Assembly: GCA_030549175.1 (NCBI GenBank)
Contig: JAUKUA010000001.1
Location: 2,356,001-2,420,000 of the forward strand
Reading direction: 5' to 3'
Length of the DNA stretch: 64,000 bases
Source of the DNA: Lasiosphaeris hirsuta
Lineage: Eukaryota > Ascomycota > Sordariomycetes > Sordariales > Lasiosphaeriaceae
Part shown: piece after piece, positions 1 through 12,366 of the stretch
Numbering within the stretch: position 1 is the stretch's first letter
Layout: each line of letters opens with the position of its first letter
Notes under the pieces: generated by a model
What the model saw: only the letters and a program-made list of their open reading frames with translations
Databases searched by the model: none
Told to the model about the DNA's origin: nothing
Position numbers and translations under genes: made by a program

Positions 1-1269
1 ATCCGGCGAACCTTTGCTGGCCTGGCACGCCTCGCCCCCACCTGACCCTCATCTGGGCCTCATCCCACCACCGTGATGGGCCACTGTTATGGATCCCTGG
101 CAGTATCAGATTGTTGGAGGTGGAGCGGTGGAGGCGATTGACGGCAGCGGGCATCCAAGAAAGACAGCGCACAACGTCATCGGACTCGACGAGTTTTCAC
201 GCGTGGGGAAATCGTCGTGTTCTCCCAGTCTCGACCGCAGCTGGGTGCTGTTCTTTGTTCCCCGTACACCGCCAATTGATCTCGTGATGACCGAAGCTAC
301 AATTGAACCGAGCGATGTCGGGGCCAGCCGAGCACACGAGCAGGCAAGCGATTGCGTGCCGCGGGCGCCCTCCGCGGGCGGATAAAATGTGTTACAGCTG
401 GTAGGTTGAATGGCGAATAATTCTCAGGCGAGATGCGAGCGACGGGCGGCGGGCAGCGGCCCATAGTAATTCTCTTCTAGCTGCTCGGCATGCGCCCAAG
501 GTTTCCTGGAATGACTCAGGGTCGTTCAAGGTGCCGGCAGTACGCTGGTAGTGTCCGGTTTTCAGCTTCTGGCTACTTCGCGTGGATAATGAATGACCTT
601 TTGGCAAAAGACAGGCAAGCAGCAAACCTGGCTGGAAGGATCAAATGAAGACTTGCCGTTGTCGAAATGGTGGCAGTGTTAGCAATGCGGCTCTTCGGTC
701 CAGGGCCGGTCGAGGGCCAGTCCAGGGGCGCTCAGGCCAGGCACCCAGGGTCCTGTTCGCCACTCCATCTGTTCGTTCCTGCAGCCCGCTCCTTCCACGC
801 GTGACCCGGGACCCTGGGAAAAGCAATTTCAGGAGGGGGTGTGCACTGGCCAGGCCGATCAAGTCGATCGCGATGCGGCACAGGAAAACCATCTGACACT
901 ACGAATCTAACAATACCTTGTTTCGCCGACATTTGAAGCGAAGCCTATTTTCTTCCCTTCGCCTTGACCACCACATTGACAAAAACATTGACAAAAACTT
1001 ATCCTGCAACCACAGATGACTCTGAAGCCGTTGATGTCTAGACGCATCTTTCAGAATGGCCCTCCTTTCCTGAAACGCTAGGTCAAAATGGTGTCCCCAA
1101 ATCATGCCCCAAGTGTCGTCGCAGAATCCACCTGCAACTCCAACCCCATATTCCGATTGCTCAGCCCCCAAAGACCAGCATTATTCCACCATTTTAAGTC
1201 CATTAGATATCTCCAACACCTGCGCAATCCGACTCTTGAACACCACAAACCTCGACTTCTTCCGTCCCC
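1..1269. other. Intergenic, no gene seen
   Basis: Short open frames occur on both strands, but none shows a recognisable domain, a plausible start with splice sites, or the composition of the real genes nearby. A part of the peptidase 3' untranslated region probably lies at the right-hand end. Confidence 0.5.
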
Positions 1270-2235
1270 TCATTTGGATGTCAGCACGAAATTCGAGTTG
1301 TCGTACGCCTCGGCTTCGCACACCACAGTGCCATTCTCGTTCTGGAGGTGCACCATGGCAGCTCCGTCAATGCCAATGTTTTTGCCCTTGACCGTCGTGG
1401 CTGCTGCATCAACAAACCATACGTCCGAGAAGCTGGCAAAGGCCACCTGCCCCTTTGCATCGTAGAAGTCCTCGACAATCCACTCGGCATCAACGCGGCA
1501 CAGCTTTGGCCCGTTCGATACCGTGATAGCGACCGAGTATCCTTGCTGAGCATTGGTAATGATTCTGCTCGTCTGGTCAGCTCAGAGTCTCCGTCGAGAG
1601 ACGATGACGATGGCACTTACACTTTGCCAGATGTTGCCGACGTCGCCGTTATGTTTACCGTCATCCACTCGCCCGGCTTGACCGGCAGACCCTTGATGGA
1701 GTACGATGCCTCGGGATACCATTGCCACCAAGCAGACGCACTCTGCCCACCGTTAGTGTTGACCTTGAGACATGATGTTAGTGCTTTCTCTCAGGGTAGT
1801 TATCGTAACGGTCCAACGTACAACCGTGGTCACGCCGGCTTGCAGCAGTGCCGACTTGCACGCCGCACCATCTATGCCGACCCATGCTGCGGCGTACTGT
1901 GCACCCGGAATTCCCGGCCGCAGTTGGAGGTCCGGCGCCGTGAAGTAGCTGAAGGCGTTGACGATCTGGTCCGCCGAAGTCGAGTGCTGCGATGCGCCGC
2001 ACCAGTTTCCGCTGTAGCTGATGTCGGCCCGTTTGCTCGCATCCTTGACATGAGGATGTGATCGGGACCGGGAACCTTCTTGCCAATGCCGCCTAGGTGG
2101 AATTGCTTGGAAGTCGAGCTCTTTGATGTCCACCTTCTTGCCCCTTTGGCTACCCTCTGCGACGAAACTCAATTCTGCCGCCGCCGACCACGCAACAAGC
2201 GATGCGACAAGAAACTCGCAAACAAAAGACCACAT
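1270..2235 (-). CDS. Secreted glutamic peptidase (eqolisin, peptidase family G1)
   Basis: Three exons on the minus strand: 1822-2235, 1621-1763 and 1270-1564, with introns of 58 and 56 bases, giving about 283 residues. The start is the ATG at 2235; the frame is open further upstream only through a non-ATG codon. Residues 1-20 (MWSFVCEFLVASLVAWSAAA) form a signal peptide, followed by a basic propeptide. The mature domain begins near residue 72 with the GNWCGA segment. The motif QYAAAWVGIDG near residue 113 carries the catalytic Gln, and AEWIVEDF near residue 212 carries the catalytic Glu known from scytalidoglutamic and aspergilloglutamic peptidases. The WQWYPE segment is also typical. The family consists of acid-active endopeptidases secreted for protein scavenging. 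Size and motifs look intact. Confidence 0.9.
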
Positions 2236-2859
2236 GTTCGCAACGAAGAGAAACAAAAGAGTGTGGTGTGGCCTTTTGTCGGTGGCGATGAGATGCTACG
2301 TAGCTGACGAGTGGGGAGTCGATGCGCGAATCGAGCCTCTTTAGCAATCGCTTCGTTCGAAAAATCCAGCAGCCCGGTTCTCGTCGTCGCATACTTTTTC
2401 CCCCGTCGAAGTTTTGATGTTTCAGCGATGGCCGCCACTCATCAAAAAGATTCCCAAATCATCACCAATCCAGCATGGTTCCCGACTCCCTAGCAAGCTG
2501 AAGTGTGTCCAATTTCACAAACCTCAACCCATGGTTTTGCTGCGACCGGGGCCACTCATTGGACTACCACGTTGGCGTTGGTGAGGCCGGCCGGAGCGTA
2601 CGTCTTCTCAGCATTTTACTCGTCGACGCTCTCTCAAGGTCGCTAGGGCTGGTGCACCAACGTCGTATTATGGGGTGCCAGCAACCTCCCTGGACTTGAC
2701 CAACCGCGAACCAAGGAAGGACGGCGACAGGGGTTGACTCCCAAAATAACCCGCCGCAATTGCACCCGACCACACCGCACCACGTTACGGCGAGCACGGG
2801 CCGGTATTGGTTGACTGCGTCTGGGTGCTTCGTGTCTCGGCGCTCTAATGCGGCTTAAG

Positions 2860-2876
2860 CCCCCCCCCCCCCCCCC
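2860..2876. repeat. Homopolymer C run (17)
   Basis: Uninterrupted run of 17 C in intergenic DNA. Similar G runs of 17-20 bases occur at 12684, 41184 and 46375. Confidence 0.9.
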
Positions 2877-3409
2877 TGATAATGGTCCTGTGATATAACC
2901 TCCAGACATGCCCAAGCGGGCGAGTTCTCCGGATTTTGTCCAGCTTTCCCCAAGTACATATGGTGGCGCCTTGAGCCCCTGAATGAACAGCTGGTAACCT
3001 TGATTCATAAAGTCAGCTTTCAGCTCCTCGCGTGCTGCACCTCGATTCAATATTTGGTAGAAGGGGAAGTTTGACTTTGGTCATTTGAATCGCCATTGGA
3101 GAGTACGCCTAACTCCGGGTTTTCAGCATTGATTACCTCTAACCTCTTCTGAGTTCTAATCTGCTATTTTCTACTACCACACTACATGTAATGTAGCTCG
3201 GGCATCTTGGTGCAGTTTTTCGGCCCCAGACTTTGCACTACCTGGCTGACAAGCTTGGCCTAATTAACTGTTGGTAGTTCGCAATGCTTATATCGTCTTG
3301 ACAGTTGATGTTCCGTTCCGCCATTCGTCCCTGTCTTCCCCTCCTCATCTTCGACTGTTCTATGTCTGTTTACAGATGCCCCTTAACCACATTTGACAGC
3401 ACTTTCGGA

Positions 3410-3805
3410 AAGGCATTTCAAAATACCAAATTTACCCGCTTTTCAGATTCCAGAAAGACCTTTTAAATGCCACAAATTCCATTTTTGACGGTAGAGAGGT
3501 CTGTGAAATACCAAATATGCATTTCGAGATACTAGAAATGTCGGGCTTTTATGTTAGAAAGGGCTTTAAAATCTCCCTTTGGGAGTTAGAAGGGAAGGCT
3601 GCAGGCTAACAAACAAACAAGGGTCGGATTGAACCGAATCTTCAAAGTCTGTGATGAAAAGGGGAAAGGTCTGATGAAATACCAAACATGTCTTGTATTA
3701 ATCCTGGATGGCCTTTCCAGGACTATAATATCCTCATAATATTTCCCTTTGGGCCCTGGAGGAAGGGCCACGGGCTGACAAATAAACCAGGGTTGGATTG
3801 TATTG
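3410..3805 (+). repeat. Degenerate tandem repeat, about 2.5 copies of a ~170-base unit
   Basis: Two diverged copies begin near 3496 and 3666. They share, in the same order, AGGTCTG..GAAATACCAAA, a CCCTTTGGG core, GGCTNACAAA and CAGGGTTGGATTG-like ends. A third partial copy with AAATACCAAA lies near 3410-3475. Differences include many C/T and G/A changes. The repeat has no coding potential. Confidence 0.55.
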
Positions 3806-4768
3806 GTCGATCGATGCTCTTATTCCTAATCGTATAGGTACCCCCGATCGTGATTAGGTCTGGCCTATTCCGGTCCATGGCCCGACCCGCGTTGTTTGAA
3901 TGCGCAGCAAATGCCTTGCCGAAAATGAAGCGGAAGAGAGGCCGCATGGTTGGAAGGCTCGCAATGATGATGCCGATAAATGCTTCGGCAAGAGTCTAAA
4001 CAGGGGGGGATCCCTCCAGAGAGGGCGGCAACGGATCCACAGCCATAAAGAACGACAGGTGCAGTAAACCAACCATACAGGTGGTAATGTAACAGAAACA
4101 CTTCAGATTGCCGGCGCCTGTAGGAGACTTGAGAGGGACAAATGCTGCAAAACCATGATGAAATGGCCGAAACAGGACAACTTCTCCAACGCCAATTTCG
4201 CACGAATGTTGCAACGGGATACCATTTGGGATTCCCGAGACCGGCAGACATCCTACCGGCAAACCCTGATCTAAACAGTCCGTTACTCATTTCAGTCTTA
4301 GCCATTAGTACTTCAGCAAGCACTCAGACATCACCAGACGCACTTCAAATTAGCGCTATTTTACACCGCTGCCCTCATTCTTACATGGCTCGTATTTTGC
4401 TCAAGGAGAGATGTGCACTCTGCCAAGTCTCTAATGCTCAGCCGATGTGGTGGATTGTTAGGTGTGAGCTCGTCATTTCTTGAGTCCTCCAAGTCCTCAA
4501 TGTCATAAATTGTACGCCTTATCATGACACATCCTTCCGTGATTCCCGCTCATAGGTAGGTAATTATTGGACCCCGTTCCATATCCTCCAACTAAACCAC
4601 CGACACCCAACTATTCTGCGCAGCTCTTGCTTCTATCCTTCCACTTGGAAGTCAGGACACTTCTTGGGGTATCTTGCGAAATGCTCTCCGTGTCGCTAGG
4701 GGACCAGGGAAACGTGGGGCTGTAAGGGAATAAACAATGTGAAACGGAAAGAAATGTCGAGGCTCGGA

Positions 4769-5953
4769 TCATGCAGGATATCCTTTTGCTGCCCTGTACT
4801 TCATCATGGCCTGGTACTTTTCAGCTCCCCCATTGTCGTGCGACCCAATCCACTTCAACCGCTTGGCATCCCCTGCCGATATGGTTCTGGCGTCCATGCC
4901 CGCCCCGTCGGCGACATGGACCTGGTCCGCTTGGTTGAATAGCTTCCTTAGAAAATCGACCTGCTCCTTTGGAAACCGGCACAGCTTGGCCTGGTACTTG
5001 ACCCACTGCCCGAGGCTGACCAGACTCGGCCTCTCCTTGGGCCTGACGTCGTGGCCCGGGGTGCAGCTCAGCATGGCAAAGCATCCGACCAGCATAATCC
5101 ACTTGGTCGCCTCGGAGCTGTCTGTCACGCCGGGAGGCTGACGGAACTCGATGGTGCCGTAGCCGTTCTGCGCTCCTCCAAAGTTCCAGCGATATCCCTC
5201 GTGATAAAAGTCCTGGCTTGCGCCCAGCGCCACGCCGGTGGGCGAGTGAGCGCCGCACGTGTTCATCATGTCTACCAGTGCCGGAAAGCTGCCGACCCTC
5301 TTGCGGATGGCATCTAGACACTCGGCCGACGAGAGCCTGCCGAGGTAGCGGCTGAAGCGGTTGCTCTTGGCCCAGACCATTTTGCGGCGGTAGGGCGGCA
5401 TGAGGGCGTCGAAGCAGCGCTCAAAGTAGATGGAGGTCGAGGCGAGCGCCTTGGCCTCGTCGAGGGTCCAGGCACCCCTGGTTGGCACAATGTGGACGTG
5501 GGTAGCGCACTGGTGGCTGATGGAGGTCTCGAAGTCGTAGTTGAGCACCGAAAGGATCCTCTCCAGCTTGGGAGCCCACACGTCGTGCCTGGCGAAGTGA
5601 AACATGGGGGAGACGACCTTGATGCCGTAGCGGTGGTTGCTGCCATCGGGTATCTTGAGGTCCTCGAGGACGGTCCAGTTCCTGTGGCTCTCCCGCCGGC
5701 TGCTGTTCGACCGCGCGTGAGCAGCGATTGCGTAGTGCTTCAGCCGCTGGACGACCTCGTCGACGAGAGATGTTGCCGACGCATGATTTAGGTGGCGGCT
5801 GCGCATGACCATGCCCATCTCGACGCAAAACATGAGCTCGGGTGCAACAAGCCCGTCGTCGGGAGCGACCAGGACGGTTAAACGGGCGTGTCGGTGGTGT
5901 TCTGAGCCGTAATGGCTACCCTCGGGCACGAGGCAGGGGTTTCTATGGGGCAT
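4769..5953 (-). CDS. Amidoligase-like protein (Amidoligase_2 family, ATP-grasp/GCS-like)
   Basis: Single exon of 394 residues. The start is the ATG at 5953; the longer frame to 5986 opens with TTG. Features matching the Amidoligase_2 family (PF12224; COOH-NH2 ligases related to glutamine synthetase) are FCVEM near residue 45, a GIKVVSP segment near residue 112, the CATHVHIVP segment near residue 150 (family: CGLHVHV), and GTIEFRQPPG near residue 275. The family is thought to form amide or isopeptide bonds in peptides or cell-wall precursors; most fungal members are uncharacterised. Two normally acidic positions look replaced: FGVEIE reads FCVEMG, and GIEL reads GIKV. Metal or ATP binding may therefore be altered. 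No obvious partner gene lies beside it. Confidence 0.65.
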   Translation of the reverse strand: MPHRNPCLVPEGSHYGSEHHRHARLTVLVAPDDGLVAPELMFCVEMGMVMRSRHLNHASATSLVDEVVQRLKHYAIAAHARSNSSRRESHRNWTVLEDLKIPDGSNHRYGIKVVSPMFHFARHDVWAPKLERILSVLNYDFETSISHQCATHVHIVPTRGAWTLDEAKALASTSIYFERCFDALMPPYRRKMVWAKSNRFSRYLGRLSSAECLDAIRKRVGSFPALVDMMNTCGAHSPTGVALGASQDFYHEGYRWNFGGAQNGYGTIEFRQPPGVTDSSEATKWIMLVGCFAMLSCTPGHDVRPKERPSLVSLGQWVKYQAKLCRFPKEQVDFLRKLFNQADQVHVADGAGMDARTISAGDAKRLKWIGSHDNGGAEKYQAMMKYRAAKGYPA

Positions 5954-8621
5954 TGCGATTATGGGCGAGGGCCAGAACACCGTCAATTTGGTTTCCAGGC
6001 TGGGTTTGGTTGAGGTTGGCAGGCAGGTATGTTTGAGTTCAAGTTGGGTGATGGGGATATACTTGATTAATTATGGGCGTTGTTGGTGCTGTTGAGGTCT
6101 GGTCCAGCCAATGTTCAGGATAATTAGATGGACACTGTGGTCAGCACGACTTTCGAGGGATCTGAGGTTACCAACTTCCGGCAATCAACGGAATACTGAA
6201 TATGTTATAGGTCTGGACTCACCAGGTGTGACGACTGACGATGCCCACGCCACCTGCGCACCGCGCTGTGATGGCGCGCCGTAACCAACAAACATGATTG
6301 CGGCTAGCGTAGTGGCAGGTTTCACCTTGTCCGTGTCGCAGCAGAATCAAAAGGGATGCCATACCCTCTTACAAGGATCATGAAAATGCCAACCAGCTCG
6401 AGGCCGGATATCAGGCCCATGGCCGCTTTGGGAGGATTGCGGCCGCAGGCTCTCAGATGCATTTGGCTGCATGCTACTGGCGGGTGTCAAATGATGTGAC
6501 ACAGTCTCACAAGGCGGAATACGAGGTGAGGCTTCCCACGTGGAGACATGGAGGGAAGGTAGCAGTAAGCGCGGCGCGGCTTTCCCAGATGTTGTCGCTG
6601 TTGTCGCTGGAGCTTCATGGCAGGCACGAACGCTAGATGCCGGTTTCCAAGTTAGGTTGGCAGAGGGCTGGCCGCATGCGGGAACAGCCCCCAAAATAGT
6701 ATGAGGCTAGTGCTGTTGGTTCCAGAAGTCGTTCCATTCCCACTCCATTCAGCCGCCGATTCGCGAGGCCACCAGCGGCTATCGTGGCAGGGCCAAAACA
6801 CTCTTTTCCCAGCTTTCTGTAATGCATTGGCTACAAGCCCTCAGTGGCCAACCCGACAGAGTGGTAAGCCCTGCACAACCAGTCCCTTTCGTTCTTCGAA
6901 GCCCCTGTTCCTCCGAAAACGTCGAGCTTTTTCGAGCGCCGCTACCTAGATAGGCGCGCGTCTTCAGCTTCCGCAATTCCGCAGAGTGTCGAGTTGAACA
7001 AGGGCTCTTTCGTACGACATAAACATACCAAAACCACCAGGTGGCAAAGTATGAAATTAGGAGTCCCCGCAGTGTCATGCTATAGGAGATGCCCAAGGTA
7101 GATTCCGACGGGTGACAACAGTGATGGCTGATGCCGTGTCCAGACAGCAAGCTGTCGTCCAACTTCATGTGCGAAGTTTCTCGCGCGCCTGCATCTCACA
7201 TCTCGGCCGCAGAAGTGACGACTTCGCTCGACCGAAGACTGGTGGGTCGGTGGCGAATTTGCATTTATTTACATGGTCCATGGCTGGATACATGTAAGGT
7301 ACCTAGTTAGCATTTGCTGCTACCACTTTCATCAGATTGCATTCGCGATTCCAATTAAGCTTGCTCGGGTTTCCGCAAGGGAACGTAGACCAACCATTTC
7401 TGCTGCTCGCCTGTCAGTTAGTAAAGGGTAAAGGGTGAGTGAGGTACTCGTCCCAACCCTTGTGCCTTCCTTCCGTTTAGTGAATTACACCTCCTCTCTG
7501 GGACATTGGGAAGTAACGCCCCTTCCTCTTCAAGGGAAATACTTCGATTTAATCTGCCGAACATTCACCGGTCGCGAGTATAAACACCCCTTAGGATGTT
7601 GCTTTTCGTAATTTTCTCTTCAACTATGTCTTCCAAGTCCCGCTCCCAGATTCCGTCTCCCCAGATCCGGTCTCCGCTGTTAGTTACCATTGTTTACGGT
7701 ATATCAAGTCTTCAGTATGGTACAATGTGAAACATGCCGCAGTGTGCAGCCAGACAAGTTTCCTTTGATCCGCACTCCATCTCCGACGCAGGGAAATGCT
7801 GTGTCCGGGCTGTGTCATGTCCCTCCCCGCCAAATATGCAAACATAGTCGCGCTGTTGTGGCCAGTATTCTAGCAACATAGCTCACACTCAGAAAACACC
7901 TCACTGCTTTGTTTTTTTCGCTCTCGCTCTCCTCGGTCGGGCTCTTGGTAGGGTCATGTGCTGGTACAAGCCATCTTTTGGTCCGGGCCAGTTTGCCTTC
8001 GTGGGTTGCCTCACAATCTTTCGCCGCCTTGTGTGATCGTAACTCAGCGCCCCACCCTTTATATGTTCCCTATTCCCGACAGCAACGGTGTGGCAACTGT
8101 ATACGTGTAACTGGGGGGTATGGTGTCATCTTCGGCATGGCCTGGTTTACTTCAGTGTGCTGTTCTGGGGTCATTCGAGTGATGGCACGAACTGAGTATG
8201 CCGCATCGTTGCCGTCTCTACTAGGAGGGAGGTGCCTTTGGCAGTGCTATCAACCAGAAACCGGTGCGCAATAAGGGTACTCATGATGGGTTTTACTGTG
8301 GTTTATATGAGAAGTTACTGATACAATTATATACCCCTCATGAGATTGTACCTTCGCTACCGACATGGAACGACTTTTCGCTGTGGTGGTCACTTGGTGG
8401 AGCGAGTTGACTGCTTTGTCTGGAACGTCAAATCTTTGAACTGCAACGCAAAGGGCGACCTTCAGCCAAGTTTAGTCAATAGGAAAATACCTTGGGAAAT
8501 TCATGGCTAACACGAGCAAAAGCTGCTGCAGAAGAAAAAATGCAAAAAGGTATCGTCAGTGTGGTGGGTGTGCCGGCTGATTTGCTAGGCCCGTTTTGCG
8601 TACCCAGCCAGCATGTGCCGC
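5954..8621. other. Intergenic, no gene seen
   Basis: About 2.7 kb. Several open frames of 60-130 codons were read on both strands, but none shows a known motif or a consistent exon chain. No tRNA-like B box was noticed. It is probably regulatory or decayed DNA; a small species-specific gene or a long non-coding RNA cannot be excluded. Confidence 0.45.
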
Positions 8622-9668
8622 TCAGCTCTGGCTCTCTGCGTCGCTCTTCTTCACTGAGAGAATGACTTCCCTGATGCCCAAGGCGGATGTCTTCAAGCCT
8701 TCCTTCTCCACCTCATTTAGCAGCAAGGGCACATCTTGATGGGCGCCCTCCCGGTTGAGCTTGCACGGCATGCTCAGGGCTACTGGACCAACGCCCTCGT
8801 ACATGCCCACCCTCGACACCGTCACAATAGCATCGCTATCTTTGACGATAGGCTCCAGGATGCTTACCAGCACCGATGCAACCCCGTAGTTCGTCTTCCC
8901 CTTGCGCTGAATGATCTCATACGCGGCCCCCCTGGTGCGCCGCGCCACATCGTCCATGGCCTTCTCATCATACTCCCTTCCCGCCTGCACGCAATAGTCA
9001 CGCAAGCGCATGCCAGCGATGCTGGCGAGCGACCAAACGGGCAGCTGGCTATCGCCATGCTCACCGATTATGACGGCGTGCACGTTCCGGGGATTCACGC
9101 CATAATACAGCCCCAACTCGTGGCGGAACCGCGTCGTGTCCATGGCAGTGCCACTCCCAATGACCCTCTCCTTCGGAAACCCCGACAGCTCGTACGCGGC
9201 GTGGGTGAGGACGTCGACCGGGTTCGTGGCCACGATCAGGATGGTGTCGGGTGCGTGCTTGGCAATCTGCGGCACGACGGCCTCGAACAGGCCGTAGTTG
9301 GTCTTGACCAGGTCCATGCGCGTCTGCCCGGGCTTCTGGTTTACGCCTGCCGTGATGATGACGGCCGTGGCGCCCTCGCACGCCGCGTAGTCGCTCGCGA
9401 CGCGCACGCGGGCGTGGGCAAAGTGCGCTGCGTGGCTGAGGTCCGTCGCCTCGCCCCGCGCCCGGTTCTCGTCAATATCGATGAGCACCAGCTCCGACGC
9501 CAGGCCGCTCAGCAGCAGCGCGTACGCTGTCGTGACGCCGACCGAGCCTGCGCCCACAATGACGACTTTGATTGACTTGGTGGCATGTCAGGAAGGTGCA
9601 CAGTGGGGCGGGGCGGATTTCGGTCAGGGACTCACTTTGCCATTGGCGGGCGAAGGTTCGTGAGACAT
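8622..9668 (-). CDS. L-lactate dehydrogenase (lactate/malate dehydrogenase family)
   Basis: Two exons: 9636-9668 (11 codons, from ATG at 9668) and 8622-9575, split by a 60-base intron with GTGAGT donor and a CTGAC branch point; 328 residues. The joined N-terminus reads SIKVVIVGAGSVGVTTAY, restoring the GxGxxG NAD-binding loop, which supports the small first exon. The active-site loop reads AGVNQKPGQTR. Gln in this NQKPG context marks lactate rather than malate specificity in this family. The GEHGDSQ motif carries the catalytic His. The enzyme interconverts pyruvate (or a related 2-oxo acid) and L-lactate with NAD in the cytosol. It sits at the left end of the metabolic block; a link to the aminomuconate genes is not shown by the sequence. 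Confidence 0.88.
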
Positions 9669-10405
9669 TTCGGCCCGGTGTGGGTTGGGACGACGAGCGG
9701 GGTTGAGTTCAGACTCCAGACTCAACGCTTCAAGTTCTTTGGGCTGCCGTGTGGAAAAGAGGTGGGGACGTTACTGGTTGTACTTGGATCAGATGCGTTG
9801 GTGGAAACTTTGAAGTTGGGGAGGTTGAGAAAACAAAGTCTCTGGAATTAAATAGCGACTATGCAGATAAGGAAAGGCAACTTTGACGGGAAACCTCAGC
9901 TTAGCATTTCTGCAGTCAAGTGGTGCATGGAATGTTTCGGCGACAAATGTGGCCTGATGTCGTCCAAAGCCGGCGGTCACGGTTGGCCCATGCCTCGGTA
10001 CCTTAGTGTACGCTATTTCTCGGTTGCCTTGGCAGGGTGACTCATTACCTCACCTAGGTAGGGCAGTGAAGTCTAGGAAGGCCGGTGCTAGCGGTATCTT
10101 GAAATGAAGGTATCCATGCCGCAACCATGTTTTTACAGGTCGGGCTATGGCAAAGTCATCCAGCAACATTGTATGCCGTTTAATGGGGGGCTTATTCTAT
10201 TTTGATCTCTTTGCGATTGATAGGTAACTATACATAAGGTAATACTAGCCTAACAGAAAGCTAACAGAACATCAACATGTGACTTTGGAAATGTTCACCA
10301 TCATGATATCCCGAAAATTGGAGAGAAAACACATGTCCAGCCAAAAAAAATCTTACCGGCATCAAAGGACCTTTCAAACTCCCCGCCTCCAGTTCAACCC
10401 CGGTT

Positions 10406-10446
<41 letters not shown>

Positions 10447-10649
10447 TAAGAAAACCAAACCGAAACTCCGACCTCAGGGGTGGCGCCACACAGCCCCACA
10501 ATCGTGTCAAACCCGTCTGCTCATAATCTTGTGAACCTGACGGTTGCTAACTGGAAGAAACGAGCTGGCAAGAGGTATTCCTCATTGAAACCCCCACCCC
10601 GTCGTCTCGTCCCAGTGTAAAAATATAGGGCCAGTTATGATTCCGAGAT
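9669..10649. other. Intergenic, no gene seen
   Basis: Holds the promoter side of the lactate dehydrogenase gene and the 3' region of the amino-acid permease. The only clear structure is a CA microsatellite at 10407-10442. Confidence 0.5.
10407..10442. repeat. (CA)18 microsatellite
   Basis: Eighteen perfect CA dinucleotides, about 200 bases downstream of the permease stop codon. Confidence 0.95.
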
Positions 10650-12366
10650 TTACGCAACCCAGAACCAAACCTTTTGTAGCCAGTTTTTGGGCACGGGTTT
10701 CACGTCGGCGGCGCATAAGTCATCCATCTCCTTCTTCCCTGCGATGACGTCGATTTCGTCCGCGGGCTTTAGCCAGGGTGTCTTGTGCCAAAGCTTGTGG
10801 CCAAGATAGATAGCCAAGAAGCAGGGTATGGTGACGTATGCCGCCAGGAAGTCTTTTACGTTCCAGAGACGAGGAACGAACACTTGGAACCCGTTGGTGA
10901 TGGTTAGGAGGGTCACCAAGCCTAGCATAACCCAAGTTGCGTATGGCTGCAGAGGTGTCTTGAACGGGAGCGTGTCCAGGAGTCCCTGGCATTCGAGCGC
11001 TGACCGGAAGCGAAGATACGTGATCATGACCACGATCCAGGCGAGGTAGCCAGAGATGGTGCACAAGTTATTGAACCATAGAAACACCTGTGCTCCGCCT
11101 TCCGATACATTGAGGTATGCTAGGCAACCCGGAAGCCACGTCGCTATGATCGCCGCCCACGGCACGCCGCGCTTGGAAGTCTTGGCGAAGACGGCCGGGG
11201 CGTGCCCATTGGCGGCCATCGAGTAAAGTATGCGGGAGCCCGAGTATAGGAATGCATTTCCAGCGGACCACGCCGAGGTTAGAATGGCAGCGTTGATAAC
11301 ATGGTTCAGACCCCTGATTCCTGCCCGCTCGATGCCAATGACCCACGGGCTGGCGGTGGCGTCGCCTTTCCCTGACAGAAGGCGCTCGTCGTTGTGCGGG
11401 ACGATCACGCCAATGATGAAACTACTGAGTCCATAGAATACTGCCAGCCGGCAGAGGAACCGCCCCGCCGCCTTGGGAAGGTTGCGTCGAGGAGCAATCG
11501 TCTCGCCCGCTGCGAGAGCTACCAGCTCTGGCGACATGATGAAGCTGAAGCCGGCGCGAATAAAGGACGTCCAGAAGGCCAAAAACAAGCCCAAAGCCCC
11601 TTTTGCAACGAACTCCTTGGCGGCGCCCGGGTCTTCCCAGTACCTAAAGCCCAGACGGTCATGGGTAGGACCCCCACCCAGCATAATGACCAGACCAACA
11701 ATGAGAAGACCCATGATGGTGATGAGCTTGATGCTGGCGAACCAGAACTCGGCCTCCCCGAAGACCTCGACAGCAATAATGTTGAGACCCAGGTTGACGG
11801 CAAGGATAATCGTGATCCAGACCCAGGATGGAACCGGTGTCTCCCAGTAGCTGAGCAAGATGGCGCCGGCCGTCGCCTCAGTGGCGATGATGACAGAGTA
11901 CGTGTACCAGTAGTTCCAACCGGCTGCGAAGGCCAGGCTTTCATCGACGTAGCGCTTGGTGAAGTAGGGCATCGTGATTCCCTTCATTGGCAGGTATGTC
12001 GTCATCTCGGACACGTTGTTCATGACAACCCAGACGACGGCCATCATGGCCAAGTAGCCGAGCCACAACGGCAGTGGCCCGACTGTGTATAGGATAGCGC
12101 CCGAGCTGACGAAGAGACCTGTGCCGATTCTGTGGTAGGTTCATGAAGAGTAAGCCTTGTGCCTCACCTTATCAAGGGTACGGAGCTTTGACATACGCGC
12201 CACCAATCGCTAGGAATTGGATGTGTCTGCTCTTCAGCCCCCGCGACAGTTGCGAGTCGCGGTCAAGCGAAATGCCAGCATCGAAGATGGCAACCGAACT
12301 GGTGCGTCCTTTCGCGTTGTCGACCGAGGCGCCGTCCATGTTGCTTTCCTGCCCCTTTTTCCCCAT
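10650..12366 (-). CDS. Amino-acid permease (APC superfamily, yeast amino-acid transporter type)
   Basis: Two exons: 12197-12366 and 10650-12129, with a 67-base intron (GTATGT...CAG); 549 residues. The junction restores AIGGAIGTGLFVSSGA, the conserved first-helix motif of the fungal amino-acid transporter family. The cytosolic N-terminus is hydrophilic. About twelve hydrophobic helices follow, with typical landmarks such as GWNYWYTYS, SFIMSPELVALAAGE and SGNAFLYSGSRILYS. The protein should be a plasma-membrane proton/amino-acid symporter; substrate cannot be read from sequence. It lies upstream of, and on the same strand as, the RidA-type gene, so import of an amino acid or aromatic amino acid for the neighbouring catabolic genes is a reasonable guess. 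No damage is seen. Confidence 0.88.

Larger units (their letters stand above)
2236..4768. other. Intergenic, no gene seen; contains degenerate repeats
   Basis: About 2.5 kb without a supportable gene. The frames present are short and without motifs. It contains a 17-base C run and a degenerate tandem repeat (listed separately). The left end should hold the promoter of the glutamic peptidase and the right end the 3' region of the amidoligase-like gene. Confidence 0.5.

Noticed and set aside
8736..9575. Plus-strand open frame of 279 codons
   Set aside because: It is an antisense shadow of the lactate dehydrogenase exon, rich in His/Arg/Pro as expected for reverse reading.
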